From positions 186,001 through 250,000 of the forward strand of contig CAWKOS010000004.1 of NCBI GenBank assembly GCA_963851295.1: a stretch of DNA of 64,000 nt. Direction: 5' to 3'. The notes below the pieces were generated by a model. The model saw only the letters and a list, made by a program, of their open reading frames with translations, was not told the origin of the DNA and ran no database searches. Positions 52,211 through 60,185 of the stretch are shown piece by piece (the stretch's first letter is position 1; the number at the start of each line of letters is the position of its first letter). A program made the translations under genes and the position numbers. This DNA comes from JAOPZW01 sp963851295. Its GTDB lineage: Bacteria > Actinomycetota > Thermoleophilia > Solirubrobacterales > Solirubrobacteraceae.

Positions 52211-53722
52211 ATGACCGACGCCGAGCCAGCCCTCGAGCAGGAGGGCCTGCGTGGCCGCGTGCTCCACGGGTTCACGTGGGTCGCGGCGTCGCAGATCGTG
52301 CTGCAGGTCGTGCGGCCGGTCATCGCCGTCGTCCTCGCCCGCCTGCTGACGCCGTCGGAGTACGGCCTCGCCGCCATGGTCCTCGTCTTCGCGAGCCTGG
52401 TGATGGTCTTCGGCGACCTCGCGCTCGGCGCCGCGCTCGTGCAGCGCAAGGTGCTCACCGAGGACGACCGCTCGACGGCCTTCTGGACGAGCGTCGCCTG
52501 CGGCGTGCTCTTCACGATCATCGGCGTCGCGCTCTCGGGGCCGATCGCGCACTTCTTCGGCGACTCGGACCTGCAGGCGATGTGCGCCGTGCTCTCGGTG
52601 ACCTTCGTCGTCACCTCGGTGGCCACGACGCAGGAGTCGCTGCTGGTGCGGGAGATGAGCTTCCGCGCGCTGCAGGTGCGGACGGTGCTCGCCGTCGTCA
52701 TCTCGGGGATCGCCGCCATCGCGATGGCGGCGGGCGGGCTGGGCGCCTGGGCGATCATCGGCCAGCAGCTGGTCTTCGCGGTCGTCTCCACGGTGCTGCT
52801 GTGGTGGGCGGGCAGCTGGCGCCCGCAGCTTCGCTTCTCGCGCGCGAGTCTGCGCGACATGTGGGGCTTCAGCGGCAACCTGCTCGGCCACCGGCTGCTC
52901 TTCTACATCCACCGCAACGCCGACAGCATCCTCATCGGGCGCGTGCTCGGCAGCGCCGCGCTGGGCGCCTACTCGGTCGCCTACAACGTCATGCTCGTGC
53001 CCTTCACGCGCATCGGCGGGCCGCTGCAGCAGGTCCTCGCGCCGGCCTTCGCGCGCCTGCAGGACGACCGCGACAAGCTCGCCGAGGCGTGGGGCCGCGC
53101 GGTCCGGCTCATCGGCCTGCTGGCGATCCCCTCGCTCGTCGGCCTCGTGGTGGTGGCGCCCGACTTCGTCACCGTGGTCCTGGGCGACAAGTGGTCCGCC
53201 GCGGCGCCGCTCGTGCGCGTGCTGGCGGTGGTCGGGGTGCTGCAGGCACTCCAGAGCGTCAACATCGACATCCTGATGGCGCGCAACCGCACCGCGACCG
53301 TGTTCCGCTACTCGATCCTCTTCACCTGCTGCCACATCACGGCCTTCGTGATCGGCCTGCAGTGGGGCGTCCTGGGCGTCGCGACGGCGTACGCGATCTC
53401 GAGCCTGCTGGTGGAGCCGGTGCTCACGATCCTCACGGCGCGCGCGATCGACGTCTCGCCGATGGTCTTCGTGCGCGCGGTCGCCGACCTCTTCGCGGCA
53501 TCCGCCGTGATGGCCGCGGTCGTCGCGGGGGCGCAGGCGGCGCTGACGTCCGCCGGCGTCCCGCCGCTGCCGCGCCTGATCATCGACGCGGCGATCGGCG
53601 CCGCCGTCTTCGCCGGGCTCGTCCTCTGGCGGATGCCGTCGATCACCGCCGAGATCAAGGGGCTGCTGGCGCAGCTGCGCGGGCGCCGCCGGGCGGCCGG
53701 GGCGGCGGGGGCGCCGGCGTGA
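52211..53722 (+). CDS. Lipopolysaccharide/teichuronic-type flippase (WzxC-like)
   Basis: 503 residues, about fourteen membrane helices. Starts with LRGRVLHGFTWVAASQIVLQVV, ARLLTPSEYGLAAMV (the LxPxxYG hallmark) and FGDLALGAALVQRK; RNADSILIGRVLGSAALGAYSVAYN and LQQVLAPAFARLQDD are also characteristic of the WzxC/TuaB branch. It exports undecaprenyl-linked repeat units. GTGA overlap with the GT2 gene downstream. Confidence 0.92.
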   Translation: MTDAEPALEQEGLRGRVLHGFTWVAASQIVLQVVRPVIAVVLARLLTPSEYGLAAMVLVFASLVMVFGDLALGAALVQRKVLTEDDRSTAFWTSVACGVLFTIIGVALSGPIAHFFGDSDLQAMCAVLSVTFVVTSVATTQESLLVREMSFRALQVRTVLAVVISGIAAIAMAAGGLGAWAIIGQQLVFAVVSTVLLWWAGSWRPQLRFSRASLRDMWGFSGNLLGHRLLFYIHRNADSILIGRVLGSAALGAYSVAYNVMLVPFTRIGGPLQQVLAPAFARLQDDRDKLAEAWGRAVRLIGLLAIPSLVGLVVVAPDFVTVVLGDKWSAAAPLVRVLAVVGVLQALQSVNIDILMARNRTATVFRYSILFTCCHITAFVIGLQWGVLGVATAYAISSLLVEPVLTILTARAIDVSPMVFVRAVADLFAASAVMAAVVAGAQAALTSAGVPPLPRLIIDAAIGAAVFAGLVLWRMPSITAEIKGLLAQLRGRRRAAGAAGAPA

Positions 53723-54678
53723 GCGCCGCGCTCGACGTCTCGGTCGTGGTGGCGACGCGCAACCGCGCCACGCGCCTATCCGAGCTGCTCGCCGCGCTGC
53801 GCGGCCAGACCCTCGACGCGGCGCGCTTCGAGGTCGTCGTCATCGACGACGGCTCGACCGACGAGACGCCCGACCTGCTCGCGAGCGCCGCGGCCAACGG
53901 CAACGGCGGCCCGAAGGTGCGCACCGAGCGCGGCGAGGGCCGCGGCCCGGCGGCGGCCCGCAACCTCGGGTGGCGCCTGGCGCGCGCCCCGCTGGTGGCC
54001 TTCACCGACGACGACTGCGTCCCCACGCCCGGCTGGGCCGAGGCGATGCTCGCGGCCGCCGAGGGCCAGGAGCAGGTCATCGTCCAGGGCCCGACGCTCC
54101 CGCGCCCCGACGAGTCAGACGGCCTCGACGCCTTCGCCAAGACCGTCCGCGTCGAGGGCCCGTCGCCGCATTTCGAGACCTGCAACGTCGCCTACTCGCG
54201 CGCTGTGCTGGAGCGCATCGACGGCTTCGACGAGAGCTACCCGGCGCCCGCCGGCGAGGACTCCGACCTCGGCTGGCGCGCGGTGCGCGCCGGCGCCGTG
54301 GCCCGCTTCACGCCCGAGGCGCTGGTCCACCACGCCGTCCACCGCCGCGGCCCGATGGGCCCGATCGAGGACGCGCTCATGGCGACCCACGGCGTCCAGG
54401 CCTACAAGGCGATCCCCGAGCTGCGCGAGCACCTCGCCCAGCGCGTCTTCTACAACCGCAGCCACCCGCTGCTCGCCCAGGCCCTGCTGGCCGCCTGGGT
54501 CGCCCGCCGCGAGCCGATCGCGGCGCTCTTCGCCCTGCCCTACGCCGCCAGCGTCGTGAGCCGCTCGCGGGCCCAGGGCGCCTCCCCGGCCACGATGCCG
54601 GTGCTCGTCGCCCACGACGCGGTGCAGCTCGTGGCGACGATCCGCGGGGCGATCCGCCACCGCGTGTTCGTGCTCTAG
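53719..54678 (+). CDS. Family 2 glycosyltransferase
   Basis: 319 residues from GTG at 53719. DVSVVVATRNRATRLSELL, VVIDDGSTDETPDLL, VAFTDDDCVPTPGWAEAML (metal-binding Asp run) and APAGEDSDLGWRAVRAG (ED motif) are complete. The C-terminal helices may associate with the membrane. Downstream begins a 609 nt convergent intergenic region with two nested palindromes. Confidence 0.88.
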   Translation: MSAALDVSVVVATRNRATRLSELLAALRGQTLDAARFEVVVIDDGSTDETPDLLASAAANGNGGPKVRTERGEGRGPAAARNLGWRLARAPLVAFTDDDCVPTPGWAEAMLAAAEGQEQVIVQGPTLPRPDESDGLDAFAKTVRVEGPSPHFETCNVAYSRAVLERIDGFDESYPAPAGEDSDLGWRAVRAGAVARFTPEALVHHAVHRRGPMGPIEDALMATHGVQAYKAIPELREHLAQRVFYNRSHPLLAQALLAAWVARREPIAALFALPYAASVVSRSRAQGASPATMPVLVAHDAVQLVATIRGAIRHRVFVL

Positions 54679-54734
54679 GCGTCGTAGGTCGTCTCTCCGT
54701 CTCTCCGTCTCGGCGCGCGGCGCTTCGCGGCCCG

Positions 54735-55003
54735 GCACCGAGGGAGAGCGAGCCTCGCGGTGCCCGCACGCGTGCGTCCGGTCGCAAAGCGCGCGTCGCT
54801 CGCCACAGTTTGCGGAGGGCCTCCACCCCTGTCGCCCACGCCCGGCGCGGCTTGCTGCTCGGCTGACGGAGCACCGTCCTGCCCAAACCACCTATACGGT
54901 GGTCCAAGCAGGACGGTGCGAGGCAGCCTGCGGCGAAAGACGCGCGCTTTGCGACCGGACGCACGGGTGAAGGCACCGCAAGCCCGCGTTCGCCCTCGGT
55001 GAC
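54735..55003. repeat. Nested inverted-repeat element C (convergent intergenic)
   Basis: 269 bp. The left arm starts GCACCGAGGGAGAG and runs through GTGCGTCCGGTCGCAAAGCG; the right arm is its complement over about 75 bp and ends CCCTCGGTGA. The centre has a 12 bp perfect stem (54871-54882 with 54908-54919) and an inner ACCACC/GGTGGT stem around TATAC. The left arm matches element B at 38315 over about 70 bp. Intergenic flanks 54679-54734 and 55004-55058 hold nothing recognisable. Confidence 0.85.
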
Positions 55004-55058
55004 TCCGTCGCGCCGCGCCGCAAGACGACCAGCGGAGGCGCGCGCGCCCGGCGCGCCC

Positions 55059-55291
55059 CTAGGTGTAGTTCCTGAGCACGTTGTTCGGGGTGCCGGGTCG
55101 CTGTGAGGCCCGTTGCGCTGCGAACAGCTCACCGAGGAACGGGTCCGTGCCCCGGGGGGTCGAACGTCGGTTCTACCCCGTGTGGATGGGGGAAGACCGA
55201 CGTTCGGCGCCCCCCGGGGGCCTGCGGCGCCCCCCCGGGGGCCGGCGGCGCGGCGAGGACGCCGAACAACCTGCTCAGGTCTTACACCTAG
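55059..55291. repeat. Second nested palindrome (element E) next to element C
   Basis: 233 bp with 30 bp outer arms, 55059-55088 and 55262-55291, differing at about three positions, and beginning CTAGGTGTAG. A strong inner hairpin pairs 55150-55179 with 55188-55219 (CCCCGGGGG and ACGTCGGT cores). The motif AACAGCTCACCGAG at 55123-55136 links it to the element A/C edge. The right arm contains the stop codon of the gene at 55288. Confidence 0.8.
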
Positions 55292-55776
55292 GCCAGCAGG
55301 AGCCGGTCGAGCTCGGCGCGCAGCTCGCTCGCGAGCGCCCTGGCGCCGGGAAGGCCGTCGGCCGCGTCGGCCTTCGCCGTGCGCGGGTGGGCGGTGCGGA
55401 TCGCGTCGGCGAGGTCGGCGGTGTCCTCGACGAGGACGACGACGTCGCGGGCCGCGAGGCGCTGCGCCAGGAGGACCTGGTGGTCGTCCACGGCCTCGTT
55501 GAGCGACAGCAGGCGCGGCACGACGATCGGGCGCCGGCCGCAGCGCAGCGCGAGCATGATCGAGCCCACGCCGGCGTGCGAGACGACGACGCGGGCCTCG
55601 CGCATGCGGGCCTCGAGGTCGTCGAAGGACATGAAGTCGATCCACTCGCCGGGGCCGTGGGGGACCTTCGAGCTGCCGTGCTGGACGACGAGCGGCTCGT
55701 CGATGCGCAGCTCGGAGGCGGCGCGCGCCAGGCGGTCGAAGGGCTGCTCGTTGGTGCCGAGGGTGAAGACGACCAT
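55288..55776 (-). CDS. Alg13/PssE-like glycosyltransferase subunit
   Basis: 162 residues. MVVFTLGTNEQPFDRL, VQHGSSKVPHGPG and VVVSHAGVGSIMLAL are GT28 C-terminal motifs of Alg13/PssE, which supply the nucleotide-sugar-binding half of a UDP-GlcNAc-type transferase. The length matches Alg13. The partner half is encoded immediately upstream at 55781 with only four nt between. The pair would act at the cytoplasmic membrane surface. Its stop codon lies in the arm of palindrome E. Confidence 0.9.
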   Translation of the reverse strand: MVVFTLGTNEQPFDRLARAASELRIDEPLVVQHGSSKVPHGPGEWIDFMSFDDLEARMREARVVVSHAGVGSIMLALRCGRRPIVVPRLLSLNEAVDDHQVLLAQRLAARDVVVLVEDTADLADAIRTAHPRTAKADAADGLPGARALASELRAELDRLLLA

Positions 55777-55780
55777 GGCG

Positions 55781-56251
55781 CTAGTCGGCGAGGACGTTGC
55801 CGGCGAAGTGCGAGCCCGGGACCTGGGCGGCGAGCTCGGGCCACTGGACGTAGCGCGACTGGATCACGGGGCCCATGAGCCGCGCGCTGAGCGACAGGCC
55901 GTCGACGCGCGTCACGCTCTCGACGTAGAGCACGCGGGCGCCGCGGGCGCGCCCGACCCACGCGAAGGGGACGGCGAGGCCCGCGCCGGTCGAGAGGATC
56001 GCGGCCGGGCGCTCGTCGCGGATGACCTTCTCCGCCAGCCGGACGTTGCGCAGCAGGTTGGGGATGTTGCGGTTGGTGGGTCCGAAGGCGTGGATGACGC
56101 GCTCGCCCTTCAGCAGGGCGCGGGAGTCGGCCTTGTCGAACGTCACCCACACGCGCGGCAGGTGCTCCCAGGCCTCGCGCAGCGCCAGCAGCTGCAGCAG
56201 GTGGCCGCCGCAGGAGCAGACGAGCAGCAGCGGGCGCTCGCGCTCGCTCAT
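55781..56251 (-). CDS. Alg14/PssD-like glycosyltransferase membrane-anchor subunit
   Basis: 156 residues from ATG at 56251. LLLVCSCGGHLLQLLAL is the diagnostic Alg14 GGH motif; ILSTGAGLAVPFAWVGRARG and YVESVTRVDGLSLSARLM, SRYVQWPEL follow as in Alg14. It binds and anchors the Alg13-like partner. The ATG overlaps the WecB-like gene upstream. Paired Alg13/14 genes are typical of succinoglycan-type (Pss) polysaccharide loci. Confidence 0.9.
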   Translation of the reverse strand: MSERERPLLLVCSCGGHLLQLLALREAWEHLPRVWVTFDKADSRALLKGERVIHAFGPTNRNIPNLLRNVRLAEKVIRDERPAAILSTGAGLAVPFAWVGRARGARVLYVESVTRVDGLSLSARLMGPVIQSRYVQWPELAAQVPGSHFAGNVLAD

Positions 56252-57390
56252 GCCCGCGCCCCCACGAGCGCGTAGTTCATGGCGAGCAGGTCGGCCATGC
56301 GCTCGCCGGCGCGGCCGTCCCAGAAGGGGATCGCGCACGGCGTGGGCGACCACGGCGAGGGACGCACGCCGGCGATGTCGCCGGGGTCGTCGCCCAGCAG
56401 GGTGTTGGTCCCGTGCGTGAGCGTCACGAGCCGCTCGGTGGTCGAGCCCGTCGTGAAGCAGGCGACCCCGAGGGCCGAGGCCTCCTCCTGCACCGGGCCG
56501 GCGTTGGTCACGATCGCCCCGGCGCCGACCTCGAGCGAGAGCAGGTCCAGGTAGCCGAAGGCGGGCAGGTAGTCGACGCCCGCGGCCTCGAGCAGCATCG
56601 CGGTGCCGTCGGCCTCGATCTCCTCGCGCGTGATCGCGTCGAGGGCGAGGATCGTCGTGGTCCGGCGGCCGAGGGCGGCAACCCCCTCGAGGATCGCGCG
56701 GTCGGGCCGGCGCAGGACGGCGAGCACGTACTCGCGCTCGTGCGCGCCGCGGGCGCGCCAGGCCTCGCGCTCGCGCGCCCGGCGCTCGCAGCGGCGCACG
56801 ACGTCGATGAGCGTGCTGCCCACGGTGTGCACGCGCGCGGCGTCGATGCCGTCGCCGAGCAGGTTCTCGGCGGCGCCGGTGCTCTGCGTGAGGAGCAGGT
56901 CGGAGATGCGGTCGGTGAGCACGCGGCTGACCTCGGCGGGCTGGCTCCAGTCCCACGTGCGCAGGCCGGCCTCGATGTGGGCGACCGGGACCTGCATCCC
57001 GCTGGCCGCCAGCGCGCAGGCGAGGGCGTCCTCGCCGCCGTCGACGACGACCACGAGCGTCGGCGACTGCTCCTGCACGATCCGCTCGAAGCCGACGATC
57101 GCGGCGGCCGTGCGGTGGGCGAAGGTCGGCCCGGCCATGGTCACGGTGCCGTCGGCGACGGGCGGCGCCGGGTCGATCTCGGGCTCGAGCCCGCCGACGC
57201 TTCCGAGGTCGACGACGAAGGGACGGAAGAGCGCCCGCTTGTTGAGCGCCGCGATGACCGGCGCGAGGCGCAGCAGCTGCCAGCGATCGCCTGCGGCGAG
57301 GACGATGGTGGCCGGCTCGTCGTCGTGGGAAGGGGACGCTGGAACACTCACGAGCCGGGGTCCGAGCGCACTCCTGGGGTGCTCGTGCAT
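56248..57390 (-). CDS. WecB-like UDP-GlcNAc 2-epimerase superfamily, divergent
   Basis: 380 residues from ATG at 57390 (a longer frame reaches 57462). The fold is that of UDP-GlcNAc 2-epimerases: VAHIEAGLRTW, VSRVLTDRISDLLLTQS, VHTVGSTLIDVV. Hallmarks have changed: the GTRPE segment reads AAGDRWQLLRLAPVI and the T-D-S-G-G-x-Q segment reads VTNAGPVQEEA. So the reaction may differ from the one at 26222 or activity may be lost. It is followed by the Alg14/Alg13-like genes, in one operon. A TACATT hexamer 10 nt before the ATG is a possible -10. Confidence 0.75.
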   Translation of the reverse strand: MHEHPRSALGPRLVSVPASPSHDDEPATIVLAAGDRWQLLRLAPVIAALNKRALFRPFVVDLGSVGGLEPEIDPAPPVADGTVTMAGPTFAHRTAAAIVGFERIVQEQSPTLVVVVDGGEDALACALAASGMQVPVAHIEAGLRTWDWSQPAEVSRVLTDRISDLLLTQSTGAAENLLGDGIDAARVHTVGSTLIDVVRRCERRAREREAWRARGAHEREYVLAVLRRPDRAILEGVAALGRRTTTILALDAITREEIEADGTAMLLEAAGVDYLPAFGYLDLLSLEVGAGAIVTNAGPVQEEASALGVACFTTGSTTERLVTLTHGTNTLLGDDPGDIAGVRPSPWSPTPCAIPFWDGRAGERMADLLAMNYALVGARA

Positions 57391-57484
57391 CTCGTCGGCG
57401 AATGTACGTCGCAGCGGGTCGGCGCGTGCGAATCCCGGCCGATCGGCTAGGGCGTTCCCCACCCATCAAGCGCACCCTGTCTTC

Positions 57485-58462
57485 GTGGCCGCTTCCGCGA
57501 CCCCGAGCCTCGACGTCGTCATCGTCTCCTACCGCGATGCGGGCTGGCTGCGCCCGTGCCTGCGCACGCTGCTCGAGCACGCCGGAAGCGCCCGTCTGAA
57601 CGTCGTCGTGGTCTCCAACGGCGGCGACGAGACGCCGGCGCTCGTGCGCCGCGAGTTCCCCGGCGTCGAGGTCGTCGAGTGCGAGAACCGCGGCTTTGCG
57701 CACGCCAACAACCTCGCGCTGCGCGCGGGCTCCGCGCCCTACGCGCTGCTGCTCAACCCGGACACCGAGATCGTCGAGGGGACGCTGGGCGCGCTCGTCG
57801 CGGCGCTCGAGGAGCGCCCCGAGGTCGGCCTGCTCGGCGTGCGCCAGGTCGACTCCGACGGGCGGCTGTGGCCGACGATCCGCTACTTCCCCAGCGCGCT
57901 GCGCGCGCTCGGCGACGCGCTCGGCGCCGAGCGCTTCTCGCGGCGGCCGTCGTGGCTGGGCGAGCGCGAGCTCGACGAGCGCCGCTACGAGGGCGAGGTC
58001 GCCTGCGACTGGACCTCGGGCTCGTTCATGCTCGCGCGGCGCGAGGCGCTGCTCGCCGCCGGCCTCCTCGACGAGCGCTTCTTCATCTACTCCGAGGAGC
58101 CCGACCTGTGCCTGCGAATGAAGCGCGCGGGCTGGGCGGTGCGCCACCTGCCGCTCATGACGATCGTCCACCACGCCGGGCGCGGCGGCGTGCGTCCGCA
58201 GTTCCTGGCCCAGGACGCCTTCACGCGCCGCCAGTACGCCGCCAAGCACTTCGGCGCGGTCCACCGCCTGCTCTACCTCGCCGCCGTGGGCCTCGGGCAC
58301 GCGCTGCGCGCGACGCTCTCGCGCGGCCCGCGCCGCGAGGCGGCCCGCGCCGCCCTGCACACGCTCGCCGGCCGCGGCGAGCCGCCGTTCGCGGTGCCGC
58401 CGGCGACGGCGCTGTCGCCCGAGCCGCAGGCGCCGCCGGCCGCCCCGGCGCGCGCCGCCTAG
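57485..58462 (+). CDS. Family 2 glycosyltransferase (WbbL/rhamnosyltransferase-like)
   Basis: 325 residues from GTG at 57485 (VAASATPSLDVVIVSYRD). LDVVIVSYRDAGWLRPCL, VVVSNGGDETPA, ALLLNPDTEIVEGTL (DxD-like), TSGSFMLARREALLAAG and FIYSEEPDLCLRMKRAGW are the classical motifs. Alanine/proline-rich C-terminal tail. Divergent from the WecB-like gene. The stop shares CTAG with the pyrophosphatase remnant on the other strand. Confidence 0.88.
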   Translation: MAASATPSLDVVIVSYRDAGWLRPCLRTLLEHAGSARLNVVVVSNGGDETPALVRREFPGVEVVECENRGFAHANNLALRAGSAPYALLLNPDTEIVEGTLGALVAALEERPEVGLLGVRQVDSDGRLWPTIRYFPSALRALGDALGAERFSRRPSWLGERELDERRYEGEVACDWTSGSFMLARREALLAAGLLDERFFIYSEEPDLCLRMKRAGWAVRHLPLMTIVHHAGRGGVRPQFLAQDAFTRRQYAAKHFGAVHRLLYLAAVGLGHALRATLSRGPRREAARAALHTLAGRGEPPFAVPPATALSPEPQAPPAAPARAA

Positions 58463-58822
58463 CCGTCCGCTGCGCGCTCCTGCGCCCACCGCCTGCGCGC
58501 GGCCTGGATCTCCTCGATCGCCTGCTCGCGCGGGTACCAGCCGTCGACCTCCACGGCCTTGCCCTCGGGCTGCTTGTAGATCGAGAAGAAGTGCGAGATC
58601 TCGTCGCGCAGCGGCTGCGAGATGTCCTCGAGGCGCTCCATCGTGTTCCAGTTGGGGTCCGAGAGCGGGACGCAGAGGACTTTGTCGTCGATGCCCTTGT
58701 CGTCGCGCATGCGGAACAGGGCGATCACCTTGACCGCGGTCACGCAGCCGGGGAACGTCGCCTCGCTCACGCACACCATCGCGTCGAGCGGGTCGCCGTC
58801 CTAGGCGAGGGTGTCGGCGGAT
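58459..58822 (-). pseudogene. ppa: Inorganic pyrophosphatase remnant, N-terminus missing
   Basis: About 113 residues of a family I pyrophosphatase remain: the active-site segment DGDPLDAMVCVSEATFPG, KVIALFRMRDDKGIDDK, LSDPNWNTMERLEDI and FFSIYKQPEGKAVEVDGWYP. A complete enzyme needs about 60 more residues at the N-terminus. Immediately before DGDPLDA the codon is TAG at 58801-58803 where homologues read Glu, and traces of the conserved upstream sequence (IP-DTLA-type) fade by about 58822. No start is available before the active-site Asp residues. A functional ppa is expected elsewhere in the genome. An assembly join cannot be excluded. Confidence 0.75.
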
Positions 58823-58869
58823 ACTACGCACGGTCGGTTCTTCATCCGCTCTTCGACTGCGCTGCTTGC

Positions 58870-59901
58870 ATGGCCGTCATGTCGAGATTGAGGTCGAAGC
58901 GGGTCATGGCGATCACGGCGGCTGTGGTGGTCGCCGCCGGCGGGGCGACGGCGGCGGTGGCCGCCACCGGCGGAGGCTCCCCAGCCTCCGACTTCCTGGA
59001 CTCCGTGGCCAAGCACCTCGGGGTCAGCCCGCAGAAGCTGAAGGACGCCACCAAGGCGGCCGCCATCGACCAGGTCAACGCCAATCTCGCCGCCGGGCGC
59101 ATCACGCAGGCGCAGGCCGACGAGCTCAAGAAGCGCATCGAGGCCGGCGACATCCCACCGCTCGGCGGCGGGCGCTTCGGCTTCGGCGGCGGCCCCGGTG
59201 GTCCCGGTGGTCCGGGCGGTCCGGGCGGCCCCGGCTTCGCCGGCAAGCCGTTCATCGCGAACGAGCTGACCGCGGCGGCGAAGTACCTCGGCCTCGACGA
59301 GAGCGCCCTGAAGGACAAGCTCTCCAGCGGCCAGTCGCTCGCCGACGTCGCCAAGGCGCAGAGCAAGGACCTCGACGGCCTCAAGACGGCGATCCTCGAC
59401 GCCGCGAAGGCCGACCTCGACAAGGCCGTGACCGACAAGAAGCTCACCCAGAGCCAGGCCGACCAGATCAACAGCGAGCTGAAGTCCCACATCGACGACG
59501 TCGTCAACGCCAAGATGAGCTTCCACACGCGCGGCGGCCCCGGCGGTCCGGACGGCCCCCGCTTCGGCTTCGGCATCGGCCCCGACGCCGGCGCCGCGGC
59601 GCAGTACCTCGGCCTGTCCCAGAGCGCCCTGCGCCAGAAGCTCCGCGCCGGCCAGTCGCTCGCCGACGTCGCCAAGGCGCAGAGCAAGGACGTCCAGGGC
59701 CTCGAGGACGCGATCGTCGCCGCCCAGAAGGCCCAGCTCGACAAGGCGGTGAGCGCCAAGAAGCTCACCCAGAGCCAGGCCGACGACGTCCTGAGCAAGC
59801 TCAAGGACCACGTCGTCGACCTCGTCAACGCCAAGCTGCCGGACAAGCCGGCCTTCCGCGAGCGCCGCGGCGCCGGGCCGCGGTTCTTCTTCGGGCCGTA
59901 G
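58870..59901 (+). CDS. Secreted/anchored protein with two helical repeats and Gly-Pro linkers
   Basis: 343 residues from ATG at 58870 (ATG at 58879 is possible). A signal helix (RVMAITAAVVVAAGGATAAVAA) is followed by three related helical modules of 75-100 residues with the pattern YLGL-x5-LKxKLxxGQSLADVAKAQSKD... KKLTQSQADQI, separated by glycine-proline stretches (GGPGGPGGPGG). Two modules are nearly identical in DNA. Similar short LTQxQAD motifs occur in DUF2680-like envelope proteins; no enzymatic domain is seen. Function unknown, probably structural or ligand-binding outside the membrane. Confidence 0.72.
   Translation: MAVMSRLRSKRVMAITAAVVVAAGGATAAVAATGGGSPASDFLDSVAKHLGVSPQKLKDATKAAAIDQVNANLAAGRITQAQADELKKRIEAGDIPPLGGGRFGFGGGPGGPGGPGGPGGPGFAGKPFIANELTAAAKYLGLDESALKDKLSSGQSLADVAKAQSKDLDGLKTAILDAAKADLDKAVTDKKLTQSQADQINSELKSHIDDVVNAKMSFHTRGGPGGPDGPRFGFGIGPDAGAAAQYLGLSQSALRQKLRAGQSLADVAKAQSKDVQGLEDAIVAAQKAQLDKAVSAKKLTQSQADDVLSKLKDHVVDLVNAKLPDKPAFRERRGAGPRFFFGP
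59329..59784 (+). repeat. Internal direct duplications within the secreted repeat protein gene
   Basis: A 42 bp exact repeat (59329-59370 and 59650-59691) and a 27 bp exact repeat (59437-59463 and 59758-59784) share the same 321 bp offset. This shows recent duplication or gene conversion of a module. Confidence 0.9.
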
Positions 59902-59967
59902 GGGACCCACGGCGCGCCTCGCGTCCGCGGCTCCGGGCACCGCTCTCCGCTCGCGCGTGTGGTCGCG

Positions 59968-59987
59968 AACAGCTCACCGAGGGAGAG
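59968..59987 (+). repeat. Isolated copy of the TCACCGAGGGAGAG edge motif
   Basis: AACAGCTCACCGAGGGAGAG follows the stop at 59901 by about 66 nt. It matches the edge of elements A, B and C and the interior of E. Nearby 60039-60058 has a CGGATT/AATCCG hairpin. No full second arm is found, so this is a partial copy or solo edge. The rest of 59902-60185 shows no gene. Confidence 0.6.
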
Positions 59988-60185
59988 AGAAGTCGCCGGC
60001 CCCCGGCGGCCCCGCGGTGGCCAAGTCACGAACTGCTTCGGATTGCCCCCGGAATCCGAGGCAAACTCGAACAGGTTCGGCTGACTGGGCTCTCGCAGGC
60101 GAGCGAGGCGGCCTCGCGACGCCCAACGCGCCCGGCTGCAGAGCGGCAACCAGCCGACCCCGCCGCCGCGCGATACTACGCGGCC

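Noticed and set aside
57390..57462. Longer start of the WecB-like gene
   Set aside because: The extra 24 residues do not resemble the family, while ATG at 57390 has a -10-like hexamer 10 nt upstream.
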